Positions 1-6,922 of a DNA stretch of 18,948 bases are shown one piece after another. The notes under the pieces were generated by a model. It was not told where the DNA came from. It searched no databases and worked only from the letters and a program-made list of their open reading frames with translations. How positions within the stretch are numbered: the stretch's first letter is position 1; every line of letters starts with the position of its first letter. Origin of the DNA: a bacterium (GTDB taxonomy: Bacteria; Desulfobacterota; Binatia; UBA12015); contig JAPOLW010000021.1 in the NCBI GenBank assembly GCA_029976905.1, positions 1 to 18,948 of the forward strand. The letters are read 5' to 3'. A program made the position numbers and the translations under genes.

Positions 1-276
1 GCCGCCGTCACCGATGAGCAGGCCCTTGATGCCCTGCGTCTGGTCAGTGAGCTCGAAGGGATCATTCCAGCCCTCGAGACCTCCCACGCCTTCGCCTGGT
101 TGGAGCAGCTTTGCCCAACCCTGCCCGAGGGCACGGAGATGGTGATGCCGGGCGACAACGTCACGGGCACGGTGAAGCTCATCACCCCGATCGCCATGGA
201 CGAGGGGCTCCGCTTCGCAATTCGCGAAGGTGGCCGTACCGTCGGCGCCGGCGTCGTCGGCAAGATCCTCGAGTAG
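1..276 (+). CDS. tuf: Chimeric 3' fragment: TrpB-like segment fused in frame to EF-Tu C-terminus (partial)
   Basis: The frame is open from the window edge to TAG at 274-276 (91 residues). Residues 1 to about 40 read as the C-terminal region of tryptophan synthase beta chain: VTDEQAL, then EGIIPALETSHA at 19-30, then LCPTLPEGT, a pattern familiar from plant and cyanobacterial-type TrpB. From about residue 41 the protein is unmistakably the last part of EF-Tu domain 3: LPEGTEMVMPGDNV, LITPIAM, GLRFAIREGGRTVGAGVV. EF-Tu carries aminoacyl-tRNA to the ribosome, and tuf is the expected gene just before rpsJ. A normal EF-Tu would have barrel-domain sequence before LPEGTE, and a normal TrpB would continue to a SGRGDKD motif; neither is present. 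The join could be an assembly error or a real rearrangement. The right part belonging to tuf is near certain; the status of the fusion is not. Confidence 0.8.
   Translation, partial: AAVTDEQALDALRLVSELEGIIPALETSHAFAWLEQLCPTLPEGTEMVMPGDNVTGTVKLITPIAMDEGLRFAIREGGRTVGAGVVGKILE
121..138 (+). other. Probable trpB/tuf junction at a shared short sequence
   Basis: These 18 bases encode L-P-E-G-T-E. The string fits both parents: TrpB of this type often reads CPTLP(D/E)G here, and EF-Tu reads LPEG(T/V)EMVMPGDN. TrpB identity is clear to the left and EF-Tu identity is clear from base 139 onward, so the crossover lies within or next to this stretch. Shared sequence of this length is what a de Bruijn graph misjoin or a microhomology-mediated event would leave. 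The parental sequences are not in the window, so the exact breakpoint cannot be fixed. Confidence 0.6.
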
Positions 277-316
277 TCCTCGGGATCGTCCTGGAAAGAG
301 CGAATCGAATAGACCA

Positions 317-625
317 ATGAACGACAGGATCCGCATTCGGCTCAAGGCCTACGATTATCGCCTCCTCGACCAATCCGTCCGTGACATCGTCGACACGGTG
401 CGGCGGACGGGCGGGCGGCTGGCCGGGCCGATCCCGCTTCCGACCCGGATCGAGCGGTTCACGGTGAACCGTTCCCCGCACGTCGACAAGAAGTCGCGGG
501 AGCACTTCGAGATCCGAACCCACAAACGGCTGCTCGACATTCTCGATCCGACGCAGCAGACGATCGATGCCCTCGGGAAACTCGATCTGTCTGCCGGTGT
601 CGACGTCGAGATCAAGCTGCATTGA
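317..625 (+). CDS. rpsJ: 30S ribosomal protein S10
   Basis: S10 lies in the 30S head and also serves as NusE in transcription antitermination. The 102-residue product has the family length and signatures: IRIRLKAYDYRLLD at the start, GPIPLPTRIERFTVNRSPHVDKKSREHFEIRTHKR in the middle (split here by description only: the GPIPLPT and SPHVDKKSREHFE blocks), and a VDVEIKLH ending. The ATG at 317 gives the normal N-terminus; a GGAAAGAG stretch at 293-300 is a rather distant ribosome-binding site. Only 40 bases separate it from the EF-Tu stop, so there is no room for an E. coli-like S10 leader for L4 autoregulation; transcription probably comes from further upstream. Confidence 0.97.
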   Translation: MNDRIRIRLKAYDYRLLDQSVRDIVDTVRRTGGRLAGPIPLPTRIERFTVNRSPHVDKKSREHFEIRTHKRLLDILDPTQQTIDALGKLDLSAGVDVEIKLH

Positions 626-673
626 GCAGCTTGGTAGCCGGGAATCCTTCAAGGAACGAGACGAGCGTAAGTC

Positions 674-1396
674 ATGGCTGACGAAGCCGACGAAAAGAAC
701 GAGCAGGCCTCGGAAGAGGTCGGCGAGGGGACCGAGCCTTCCGCGGAAGCGAACGGACCCTTGCCGCGCATTGGGATGCTCGGGCGCAAGCTCGGGATGA
801 CGCAGGTGCTCGATCCCGATGGGCGATCGATCGCCGTGACCGTGGTCCAGGTCGGACCCTGTGTCGTGGTCCAGCGAAAGACGCCCGAACGCGATGGGTA
901 TAGCGCGGTCCAACTCGGATTCGATCCGTCGAAGGCGAGCCGCGAGAACCGGGCGTCGATCGGCCATGCGGCCAAGGCGGGGAAGGGCACCTTCAAGGTC
1001 CTGCGGGAATTCCGCGGAGGCGAAGACCTGGAGGTGGGCGCCATGGTGACGGCCTCCGACGTATTCTCGGTCGGCGATCGTGTGCATGTCACCGGGACCA
1101 GCAAGGGGCGCGGATTCGCCGGCGTCATGAAGCGGCACAATTTCGGCGGCTTCCCCGCCGGTCACGGTACCCACGAATACTTCCGTCATGGCGGCTCGAT
1201 CGGAAACCGGTCGTGGCCGGGGCGCGTGTTCAAGGGGCGTCGCATGGCGGGGCGCATGGGGAACGATCGGGTGGCGACGAGGAATCTTTCCGTCGTCGGT
1301 GTGCGTGCGGATGACAACGTGCTCCTGATCAGCGGCTCCATTGCGGGCGCGCGGGGCGGGATCGTCGAGATCCAGCCCGTTCTCGAGGTGGTGTGA
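674..1396 (+). CDS. rplC: 50S ribosomal protein L3, acidic N-terminal extension
   Basis: L3 is an early-assembling 23S rRNA binder that reaches the peptidyl transferase centre. The family core begins at residue 33 (IGMLGRKLGMTQ) and continues through KGRGFAGVMKRHNFGG, HGTHEYFRHGGSIG and RVFKGRRMAGRMG. The product is 240 residues against about 205-220 usually. The excess is an N-terminal extension of about 31 residues with ten Asp/Glu and one Lys in its first 27. The ATG at 674 has only a distant AAGGA (651-655). A TTG at 761, preceded by GGAAG at 745-749, would give a standard-length protein, but the extension is stop-free with mostly G/C third positions, so I keep 674. The loop where E. coli has a methylated Gln (GQNQTPG) reads GNRSWPG here. 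Confidence 0.95.
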   Translation: MADEADEKNEQASEEVGEGTEPSAEANGPLPRIGMLGRKLGMTQVLDPDGRSIAVTVVQVGPCVVVQRKTPERDGYSAVQLGFDPSKASRENRASIGHAAKAGKGTFKVLREFRGGEDLEVGAMVTASDVFSVGDRVHVTGTSKGRGFAGVMKRHNFGGFPAGHGTHEYFRHGGSIGNRSWPGRVFKGRRMAGRMGNDRVATRNLSVVGVRADDNVLLISGSIAGARGGIVEIQPVLEVV

Positions 1397-1398
1397 CG

Positions 1399-2043
1399 AT
1401 GGACGCGGCCAATCTGCAAACGAAGGTGCGCGGCATCGACGGTTCCGAGAAGGGGGAGGTGACCTTGCCGGACCTCTTCGCGGAGCGTGCACGCGAACAC
1501 CTCATCTACGAGGTCGTTCAGATGCAACAGGCGCGGCGTCGCGCCGGAACGCACTCGACGAAGACGAGGCATTTCGTCTCCGGCGGCGGTTCGAAGCCGT
1601 GGCGTCAAAAAGGCACCGGCAACGCCCGTGCGGGCAGCTCTCGCTCGCCCATCTGGGAGGCAGGTGCCGTCGTCTTTGGCCCGCAGCCGAGGGATTACGG
1701 GTACAGCCTTCCGTCGAAGGCACGACGGGTTGCTCTCAAATCGGTCCTCGCGGATCGGTGCCGGGGCGGCAACCTCACCGTCGTCGATGCGATTGGTCTG
1801 GATGAGCCAAAGACCAAAAAGGTCATTGCGATGCTCGACGCTCTCGGCGTCGGCCATGACGTTCTGATCGTCGACGGCGCGGCAGGGGCGGCGAACGAGG
1901 GGCTCGAGCGAGGCGCCCGCAATCTGCCCAAGGTCAAGGTGCTGCGGGCAGAAGGTGTGAACGTCTACGATGTGCTGCGCCACAAGCACCTCCTGCTGAC
2001 GCGCGCCGCGGTCGACGCCCTCCAGGAGCGGCTGGAGCGATGA
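1399..2043 (+). CDS. rplD: 50S ribosomal protein L4
   Basis: L4 (214 residues from this start) binds 23S rRNA domain I and lines the nascent-chain tunnel. Visible signatures are the conserved loop with TRHFVSGGGSKPWRQKGTGNARAGSS-like content (positions about 55-80, ending in SRSPIWEAGAVVFGP) and the C-terminal NVYDVLRHKHLLLTR. A GTG at 1393 overlaps the L3 stop as GTGA and would add two residues; I prefer ATG 1399 because GAGGTG at 1385-1390 lies 8 bases before it and only 2 bases before the GTG. In E. coli L4 represses its own operon through the S10 leader; no such leader is visible in this window. Confidence 0.95.
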   Translation: MDAANLQTKVRGIDGSEKGEVTLPDLFAERAREHLIYEVVQMQQARRRAGTHSTKTRHFVSGGGSKPWRQKGTGNARAGSSRSPIWEAGAVVFGPQPRDYGYSLPSKARRVALKSVLADRCRGGNLTVVDAIGLDEPKTKKVIAMLDALGVGHDVLIVDGAAGAANEGLERGARNLPKVKVLRAEGVNVYDVLRHKHLLLTRAAVDALQERLER

Positions 2044-2330
2044 GACACTACTCGGAAATCATCCTCGCGCCCCTAGTCACGGAAAAAGGGACCCTCGTGG
2101 GCGAGACCGGTAATCAGGTGCTCTTCAAGGTGGCGCCCGATGCAAACAAAATCGAGATCAAGAAGGCGGTCGAAGACTTCTTCAAAGTGAAGGTCGTGCG
2201 GGTACACACCGTCCGTCTTCTCGGAAAGCGTCGTCGTGTGGGCCGGATTCTGGGGCAACGCCCGGCGTGGAAGAAGGCCTACGTCACGCTCGCCGACGGG
2301 CAGAGCATCGACTTCTTCGAGGGCGCCTGA
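2040..2330 (+). CDS. rplW: 50S ribosomal protein L23
   Basis: L23 sits at the peptide tunnel exit, where trigger factor and the signal recognition particle dock. The 96-residue product is of normal length. It opens with SEIILAPLVTEKGTL, carries QVLFKVAPDANKIEIKKAVE in the middle and has the basic RLLGKRRRVGR loop. The ATG overlaps the rplD stop as ATGA, so translational coupling with L4 is likely. Nothing is unusual. Confidence 0.96.
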   Translation: MRHYSEIILAPLVTEKGTLVGETGNQVLFKVAPDANKIEIKKAVEDFFKVKVVRVHTVRLLGKRRRVGRILGQRPAWKKAYVTLADGQSIDFFEGA

Positions 2331-2351
2331 TGAACACCGCTGGAGCCTCTG

Positions 2352-3182
2352 ATGCGTAAAGAAGGAGTCTACAAGCCGACCTCCCCGGGTCGTCGCTTCA
2401 TGAGCGGCTATGACCTGAAGGGGCTTTCGAAGGACAAGCCACCGCGGCAACTCCTCGACACCCTCACCAAGAGCGGTGGGCGCAACAACAACGGTCGCAT
2501 CACCACGCGGCATCGTGGAGGCGGTCACAAGCGTCGTCTTCGCGTCGTGGATTTCCGCCGCGACAAAGAGGGTGTTCCGGCGAAGGTTGCGTCGATCGAT
2601 TACGATCCGAATCGCTCGGCGCGTCTTGCCCTGTTGCACTATGCCGACGGAGAGAAGGCCTACATCCTCTGGCCCGTCGGGCTGAAGGTCGGCGATACGG
2701 TCCTCTCGGGCAAGGGCGCAGACATCAAGCCGGGCAATGCCCTGTGCATTCGCGACATCCCGCTGGGAACCTTGATCCACAACATCGAGCTCAAGATCGG
2801 TAAAGGTGGACAGATGGTCCGCAGCGCCGGCGGCTCGGCGCAGTTGATGGCCAAGGAAGGCAACTACGCGCAGGTGAAGTTGCCCTCGGGTGAGCAGCGC
2901 AAGGTTCTCATGGGCTGCCGTGCCACGGTCGGGCAGGTGGGCAATGTCGAGCACGAAAACGTCAAGCTCGGAAAGGCCGGTCGCAAGCGTTGGATGGGTG
3001 TCCGACCGACGGTTCGGGGAACGGCGATGAATCCCGTCGACCACCCCCATGGCGGTGGTGAGGGTCGTTCCAAGGGCGGAAATCACCCGACGTCCCCCTG
3101 GGGTACCCCCACCAAGGGGTACAAGACCCGTCGCAACAAGGTTTCGGGCAAGTTCATCGTGCAGCGCAGGAAGAAGAAATAA
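2352..3182 (+). CDS. rplB: 50S ribosomal protein L2
   Basis: L2 is a core 50S protein needed for subunit association and peptidyl transferase activity. The 276-residue product has the standard opening (YKPTSPGRRFMSGYD), the GRITTRHRGGGHKRRLRVVDF block, and the C-terminal NPVDHPHGGGEGR motif containing the His that corresponds to the functionally important E. coli His229. It ends in the lysine-rich KFIVQRRKKK tail. A GGAG at 2341-2344 precedes the ATG at 2352. The TAA stop shares its last base with the rpsS start. Confidence 0.98.
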   Translation: MRKEGVYKPTSPGRRFMSGYDLKGLSKDKPPRQLLDTLTKSGGRNNNGRITTRHRGGGHKRRLRVVDFRRDKEGVPAKVASIDYDPNRSARLALLHYADGEKAYILWPVGLKVGDTVLSGKGADIKPGNALCIRDIPLGTLIHNIELKIGKGGQMVRSAGGSAQLMAKEGNYAQVKLPSGEQRKVLMGCRATVGQVGNVEHENVKLGKAGRKRWMGVRPTVRGTAMNPVDHPHGGGEGRSKGGNHPTSPWGTPTKGYKTRRNKVSGKFIVQRRKKK

Positions 3183-3478
3183 TGCCGCGTTCCGTCAAAA
3201 AGGGTCCGTTCGTCGACGACCATCTCATGAAGAAGGTCGAGGCCATGAACAACGAAGCCGAAAAGCGCGTCATCCGGACGTGGTCGCGTCGGTCGACCGT
3301 CATTCCCGAGATGCTCGGGCACACGATCGCTGTTCACAATGGCCGCAAGTTCATTCCCATGTTCATCACCGAGAACATGGTGGGTCATAAACTCGGCGAA
3401 TTCGCTCCGACGCGGACCTTCCATGGGCACGCCGGCGATCGCAAGGGCGATTCCAAAGGCGCCCAGGTGCGGCGATAG
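3182..3478 (+). CDS. rpsS: 30S ribosomal protein S19
   Basis: S19 binds 16S rRNA in the 30S head and contacts the A-site tRNA region together with S13. The 98-residue product starts MPRSVKKGPFVDDHLMKKV and carries TWSRRSTVIPEMLGHTIAVHNG and GHKLGEFAPTRTFHGHAGDRK, all diagnostic. The start overlaps the L2 stop (TAATG) and AGGAAGAAGAAA just upstream can serve as ribosome-binding site. Length and sequence are conventional. Confidence 0.97.
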   Translation: MPRSVKKGPFVDDHLMKKVEAMNNEAEKRVIRTWSRRSTVIPEMLGHTIAVHNGRKFIPMFITENMVGHKLGEFAPTRTFHGHAGDRKGDSKGAQVRR

Positions 3479-3488
3479 GACGGGTTCG

Positions 3489-3836
3489 ATGGAAGCTCGC
3501 GCCAGCACACGCTTCGTTCGTATTTCGGCCCAAAAGGCCCGCCTGGTGGTGGATCTGATTCGTGGTCGTCCCGTGGGCGAAGCACTCAACGTCCTCGACT
3601 ACACGCCCAAGAAGGCCGCACGCATCCTCGCCAAGACGCTGCGGTCGGCGGTGGCCAACGCCGAAGACCAGCAAAACGTCGACGTCGACGATCTCTACGT
3701 CAAACGAGCCTATGTGGATGAGGGGCCGACCCAGCGGCGGGTTCTTCCGCGGGCTCATGGTCGGGCAACCCGGATCCTGAAACGCTCGAGCCACCTGACG
3801 GTCATCGTGGACGAGAAGACAAGCCCAGAGAGCTGA
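3489..3836 (+). CDS. rplV: 50S ribosomal protein L22
   Basis: L22 contacts all 23S rRNA domains and its beta-hairpin forms part of the exit tunnel with L4. The 115-residue product from ATG 3489 begins MEARASTRFVRISAQKARLVVDLIRG, a normal N-terminus. It carries ARILAKTLRSAVANAE and the hairpin-side sequence VDEGPTQRRVLPRAHGRA. A longer in-frame start inside rpsS is possible by sequence but would add residues from a shadow frame. The hairpin tip reads as macrolide-sensitive type, without obvious deletion. Confidence 0.95.
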   Translation: MEARASTRFVRISAQKARLVVDLIRGRPVGEALNVLDYTPKKAARILAKTLRSAVANAEDQQNVDVDDLYVKRAYVDEGPTQRRVLPRAHGRATRILKRSSHLTVIVDEKTSPES

Positions 3837-3838
3837 GA

Positions 3839-4498
3839 ATGGGACACAAAACACATCCAAAGGGTTTTCGCGTCGGGGTCATCGAGAATTGGGACTCCCG
3901 TTGGTTTGCGACCCGTGACTACGCGGGACTCCTGCACGAGGACATTCGCGTTCGCCGCTTTTTGAAGAAGCGCCTCTACCATGCGGGTGTCGCGAAGGTG
4001 GAGATCGAGCGGGCGGCCGGGAAGGCGAAGGTCAACATTCATACGGCGCGCCCCGGTATCGTGATCGGCAAGAAGGGTGCCGAGATCGACAAGCTCAAGG
4101 CAGAGCTGAACAAGCTCATGCAGCGCGAAGCCTACATCAACATCATCGAGGTGCGTCGCCCGGACATCGATGCCCAGTTGGTCGCCGAAAACGTGGCGTT
4201 GCAGCTCGAGCGTCGCGTGGCCTTCCGGCGCGCCATGAAAGAGGCCGTCGCTCGTGCGATGCGCATGGGTGCCCAGGGCGTCCGTGTACAGAGCTCGGGG
4301 CGTCTGGGTGGAGCCGAGATCGCGCGACGCGAGTGGTATCGCGAAGGGCGGGTGCCCTTGCATACGTTGCGGGCCGACATCAGCTATGGTTTCGCCGAGG
4401 CGAAGACGACCTACGGCGTGATCGGCATCAAGGCATGGGTCATGCGCGGCGACGTCCTGACGCGCGAAGAGGAGCAGCGTCAGGCGGTTGGGGCCTGA
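3839..4498 (+). CDS. rpsC: 30S ribosomal protein S3
   Basis: S3 lines the mRNA entry channel with S4 and S5 and contributes to helicase activity. The 219-residue product begins MGHKTHPKGFRVGV. It has a type II KH domain with the GKKG loop at residues 77-80 in IVIGKKGAEIDKL, and a C-terminal domain with KEAVARAMRMGAQGVRV, SGRLGGAEIARREWYREGRVPLHTLRADI and GVIGIKAWV blocks. The ATG follows the L22 stop by two bases, and GAGAGCTGAGA upstream provides the ribosome-binding site. Length is usual. Confidence 0.97.
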   Translation: MGHKTHPKGFRVGVIENWDSRWFATRDYAGLLHEDIRVRRFLKKRLYHAGVAKVEIERAAGKAKVNIHTARPGIVIGKKGAEIDKLKAELNKLMQREAYINIIEVRRPDIDAQLVAENVALQLERRVAFRRAMKEAVARAMRMGAQGVRVQSSGRLGGAEIARREWYREGRVPLHTLRADISYGFAEAKTTYGVIGIKAWVMRGDVLTREEEQRQAVGA

Positions 4499-4522
4499 CC
4501 CGATCTCGGGCGCGAGTGAACC

Positions 4523-4945
4523 ATGCTATCCCCAAAGCGAGTAAAACATCGGAAGCAGCAGAAGGGTCGGCGCCGCGGCACCGCGTACCGGGGGTCGTCG
4601 CTCGCCTACGGCGAGTATGGCCTCAAGGCCGTCGGGCGCGGATGGATGACCGCCCGGCAGATCGAAGCTGCTCGTATCGCCATGACCCGTCACATCAAGC
4701 GTGGCGGTCGCGTCTGGATCCGCATCTTCCCCGACAAGCCTCTGACCAAGAAGCCCGCCGAAACCCGCATGGGGAAAGGCAAGGGGTCCCCGGAGCTGTG
4801 GGTGGCGGTGATCAAGCCCGGACGCATTCTCTTCGAGATGGAAGGAGTCGAGCGGGACGTCGCGGCGGAGGCGTTCCGGCTGGCGGCGCGGAAGCTACCG
4901 ATTGCGACCACTGTCTGTGAGCGAGGAAGCCATGCGGCCGACTGA
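4523..4945 (+). CDS. rplP: 50S ribosomal protein L16
   Basis: L16 helps shape the A site and central protuberance of the 50S subunit. The 140-residue protein begins MLSPKRVKHRKQQKGRRRG and includes YGLKAVGRGWMTARQIEAAR, WIRIFPDKPLTKKPAETRMGKGKG and KPGRILFEMEGV, all diagnostic. The conserved RMGKGKG segment, which carries the Arg hydroxylated by YcfD in E. coli, is present. The last 14 bases overlap the start of rpmC in another frame. Confidence 0.97.
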   Translation: MLSPKRVKHRKQQKGRRRGTAYRGSSLAYGEYGLKAVGRGWMTARQIEAARIAMTRHIKRGGRVWIRIFPDKPLTKKPAETRMGKGKGSPELWVAVIKPGRILFEMEGVERDVAAEAFRLAARKLPIATTVCERGSHAAD

Positions 4946-5126
4946 GATCCGCAATATGAGCCCGGACGAACTGGACCAGAAGGAGAAGGACCTCCGCGAG
5001 GAGATCTTTCGCCTGAGGCTCCGGGGCGCCACCGGGGAGATCGAAAACAAGATGAGGGCCCGGCTTGTTCGCCGGGACCTGGCGCGCGTGCTGACGATCA
5101 GGCAGCAACGTGCCGGTGGAGCGTGA
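4932..5126 (+). CDS. rpmC: 50S ribosomal protein L29
   Basis: L29 sits beside L23 at the tunnel exit. The 64-residue product from ATG 4932 has a normal start (MRPTEIRNMSPDELDQK), two helices, the LRGATGEIENKMRAR motif and an LARVLTIRQQR end. An upstream GTG at 4902 would add ten residues, but GAGCGAGGA at 4919-4927 points to ATG 4932 and the resulting length fits the family. The first 14 bases overlap rplP, so expression is probably coupled to L16. Confidence 0.93.
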   Translation: MRPTEIRNMSPDELDQKEKDLREEIFRLRLRGATGEIENKMRARLVRRDLARVLTIRQQRAGGA

Positions 5127-5129
5127 TCG

Positions 5130-5384
5130 ATGGCCGGACTCAGGAAATTTCGCAACGGTACGGTGACGTCCAACAAAATGGACAAAACCGTCGTCGTTCA
5201 GGTCGAACGACTCGTGAAGCACCCGAAATACAAGAAGTACGTCAAGACGAGAACCCGCTTCAAGGCGCATGACGAGAAGAACGCGTGCAGGGTGGGGGAT
5301 CAGGTCCGGATCATCGAGACGCGGCCGCTGTCGAAGGACAAGCGCTGGGCCGTCGTCGAGGTGACCCGCAAGGTCGCGGAGTGA
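5130..5384 (+). CDS. rpsQ: 30S ribosomal protein S17
   Basis: S17 is a primary 16S rRNA-binding protein with an OB fold. The 84-residue product shows NGTVTSNKMDKTVVVQVER, HPKYKKYVKTRTRFKAHDE and GDQVRIIETRPLSKDKRW, which are the family signatures. ATG 5130 follows the L29 stop by three bases, with GGTGGAG as a nearby ribosome-binding site. Nothing is unusual. Confidence 0.97.
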   Translation: MAGLRKFRNGTVTSNKMDKTVVVQVERLVKHPKYKKYVKTRTRFKAHDEKNACRVGDQVRIIETRPLSKDKRWAVVEVTRKVAE

Positions 5385-5391
5385 GCCAGCA

Positions 5392-5760
5392 GTGATCCAG
5401 ACCGAAAGCGTACTCGACGTAGCCGACAATTCCGGGGCCCGAAAGGTTCTCTGCATCAAGGTGCTGGGGGGCAGCCGGCGCCGGTATGCGTCCATCGGCG
5501 ACATCATCGTTGGCTCCGTCAAGGAGGCGCAGCCCAACGCCAAGGTGAAGAAGGGCGAGATCGTCAAGGCCGTCGTCGTCCGCACCGCCAAGGAGATTGG
5601 TCGCCCGGACGGTTCCTACATTCGGTTCGACTCCAACTCGGCCGTTCTAGTGGACAACCACGGGGAACCCGTGGGGACCCGTATCTTCGGCCCGGTTGCG
5701 CGTGAACTGCGCGCGAAGCGCTTCATGAAGATCGTCTCCCTGGCCCCGGAAGTCATTTGA
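5392..5760 (+). CDS. rplN: 50S ribosomal protein L14
   Basis: L14 lies at the subunit interface (bridge B5/B8) and is the docking site of the silencing factor RsfS in family members. The 122-residue product has the typical start MIQTESVLDVADNSGARK, the LGGSRRRYASIGDIIVGSVKEA block and the ending ELRAKRFMKIVSLAPEVI. Translation starts at GTG 5392, since no ATG lies at the conserved N-terminus; the length is exactly what the family shows. Confidence 0.97.
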   Translation: MIQTESVLDVADNSGARKVLCIKVLGGSRRRYASIGDIIVGSVKEAQPNAKVKKGEIVKAVVVRTAKEIGRPDGSYIRFDSNSAVLVDNHGEPVGTRIFGPVARELRAKRFMKIVSLAPEVI

Positions 5761-5797
5761 AGCGGGGACGCGTGGGGACGTTCAGGCAAGGACGGGA

Positions 5798-6169
5798 ATG
5801 ATCGTGGCAACAAGCAATCGAGCAGGAAGCGGACAGCGCCCCGAACGCGCCCGTACGCGGTTGCGCAAGGGGGACACGGTCTTCGTTGCTGCCGGACGGG
5901 AAAAGGGGAAGACCGGCAAGATCCTGAAGATGATCGCGGAGAAGAACCGCGCCACCGTCGAGCGGGTCAACATGGTCAAGCGGCACCGCAAGGGCCAGGG
6001 AGTCCAGAGCCCCGGCGGCATCGTCGAGAAGGAAGCCTCGATGCACCTGTCGAATCTCCGACTCGTCTGCGGACGATGCAACAAGCCGACCCGGGTGAAC
6101 ATCCGTGTCCTCGAAGACGGCAAGCGCGCTCGCCAGTGCCATCGCTGCGCCGAGTTGGTCGACGGCTAG
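5798..6169 (+). CDS. rplX: 50S ribosomal protein L24, zinc-ribbon type with short N-terminal extension
   Basis: L24 is an assembly initiator that binds the 5' end of 23S rRNA. The KOW motif core begins at about residue 21 (RLRKGDTVFVAAGREKGKTGKI) and is followed by GVNMVKRH-type sequence and SPGGIVEKEASMHLSN. The C-terminal part carries two CxxC pairs, C91/C94 and C114/C117, a likely zinc ribbon found in many but not all bacterial L24 proteins. At 123 residues it is longer than the usual 100-110 because of about 20 extra residues at the N-terminus. GGACGGGA just before ATG 5798 supports this start; TTG 5861 would remove the extension but lacks a clear ribosome-binding site. Confidence 0.94.
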   Translation: MIVATSNRAGSGQRPERARTRLRKGDTVFVAAGREKGKTGKILKMIAEKNRATVERVNMVKRHRKGQGVQSPGGIVEKEASMHLSNLRLVCGRCNKPTRVNIRVLEDGKRARQCHRCAELVDG

Positions 6170-6178
6170 GGGATCGAG

Positions 6179-6721
6179 ATGGCTCCGCGACTCAAACAAC
6201 TCTTCGACGAGAAGCTCCTGGCGCAGCTCCAGCAGGAGTTGGAACTCAAGAACCCGTTTCAGGTGCCGCGTGTGCAGAAGGTCGTCCTCAACATGGGACT
6301 GGGTGAGGCGATCCAGAACGCGAAGGTGCTCGACTCGGCGACGGGGGAGTTGGCCACGATCACCGGCCAACGGCCCGTCGTCACGAAGGCCCGCAAGGCC
6401 ATCGCGAATTTCAAGCTGCGCGAGAACATGCCGATTGGGGCCATGGTGACGCTCCGGGGAACCCGCATGTACGAGTTCCTCGATCGTCTCCTTTCGGTGG
6501 CGCTGCCGCGTGTTCGTGACTTCAAGGGCGTCAGCGACCGCAGTTTCGATGGTCGTGGCAATTACTCGCTCGGAATCTCCGAGCAGATCATCTTCCCGGA
6601 GATTGACATCGACAAGATCGACAAGGTCAAGGGGATGACGGTTTCCATCGTGACGACGGCGCGCACGGACAACGAGGGCAAGGCCCTTTTGCGTGCCCTC
6701 GGAATGCCGTTCCGAAGCTAG
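6179..6721 (+). CDS. rplE: 50S ribosomal protein L5
   Basis: L5 binds 5S rRNA and touches the P-site tRNA and S13. The 180-residue product is of standard length. It carries VPRVQKVVLNMGLGEA, GQRPVVTKARKAIANFKLRE, IGAMVTLRG and the C-terminal block with GNYSLGISEQIIFPEIDIDKID. ATG 6179 follows the L24 stop by nine bases with GGGGATCGAG upstream. In E. coli the S8 protein represses the spc operon at the rplE start; I did not recognise that hairpin here. Confidence 0.97.
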   Translation: MAPRLKQLFDEKLLAQLQQELELKNPFQVPRVQKVVLNMGLGEAIQNAKVLDSATGELATITGQRPVVTKARKAIANFKLRENMPIGAMVTLRGTRMYEFLDRLLSVALPRVRDFKGVSDRSFDGRGNYSLGISEQIIFPEIDIDKIDKVKGMTVSIVTTARTDNEGKALLRALGMPFRS

Positions 6722-6734
6722 AGGTCGACCCGCA

Positions 6735-6920
6735 ATGGCAAAGACGAGTCTCAGGATCAAAGCCGCACGGCCGCCGAAGTTCGAAGTGCGGCGCTATAAC
6801 CGCTGCCTCAGCTGCGGTCGGCCACGAGCCTTCTATCGCAAATTCAAACTCTGCCGGATCTGTCTGCGTGATCTGGCCCGCCGCGGTCTCATCCCCGGCG
6901 TGACGAAGGCGAGCTGGTAG
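6735..6920 (+). CDS. rpsN: 30S ribosomal protein S14, zinc-binding short form
   Basis: S14 is a late-assembling 30S head protein. This is the 61-residue zinc (C+) form: cysteines C24, C27, C40 and C43 make two CxxC pairs in NRCLSCGRPRAFYRKFKLCRICL-type sequence (positions 22-44), and the protein ends GLIPGVTKASW. The C- form of about 100 residues, as in E. coli, lacks these cysteines. ATG 6735 is preceded by GAGG at 6721-6724; the longer in-frame start within rplE does not fit the family. A zinc-free paralogue under Zur control may exist elsewhere in the genome but is not in this window. Confidence 0.96.
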   Translation: MAKTSLRIKAARPPKFEVRRYNRCLSCGRPRAFYRKFKLCRICLRDLARRGLIPGVTKASW

Positions 6921-6922
6921 CC

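Noticed and set aside
277..316. S10 leader or promoter before rpsJ
   Set aside because: Only 40 bases are present, with no -35/-10 pair and no substantial stem-loop.
182..1492. 436-codon - strand open frame
   Set aside because: Antisense to tuf, rpsJ and rplC; composition is that of a GC shadow frame.
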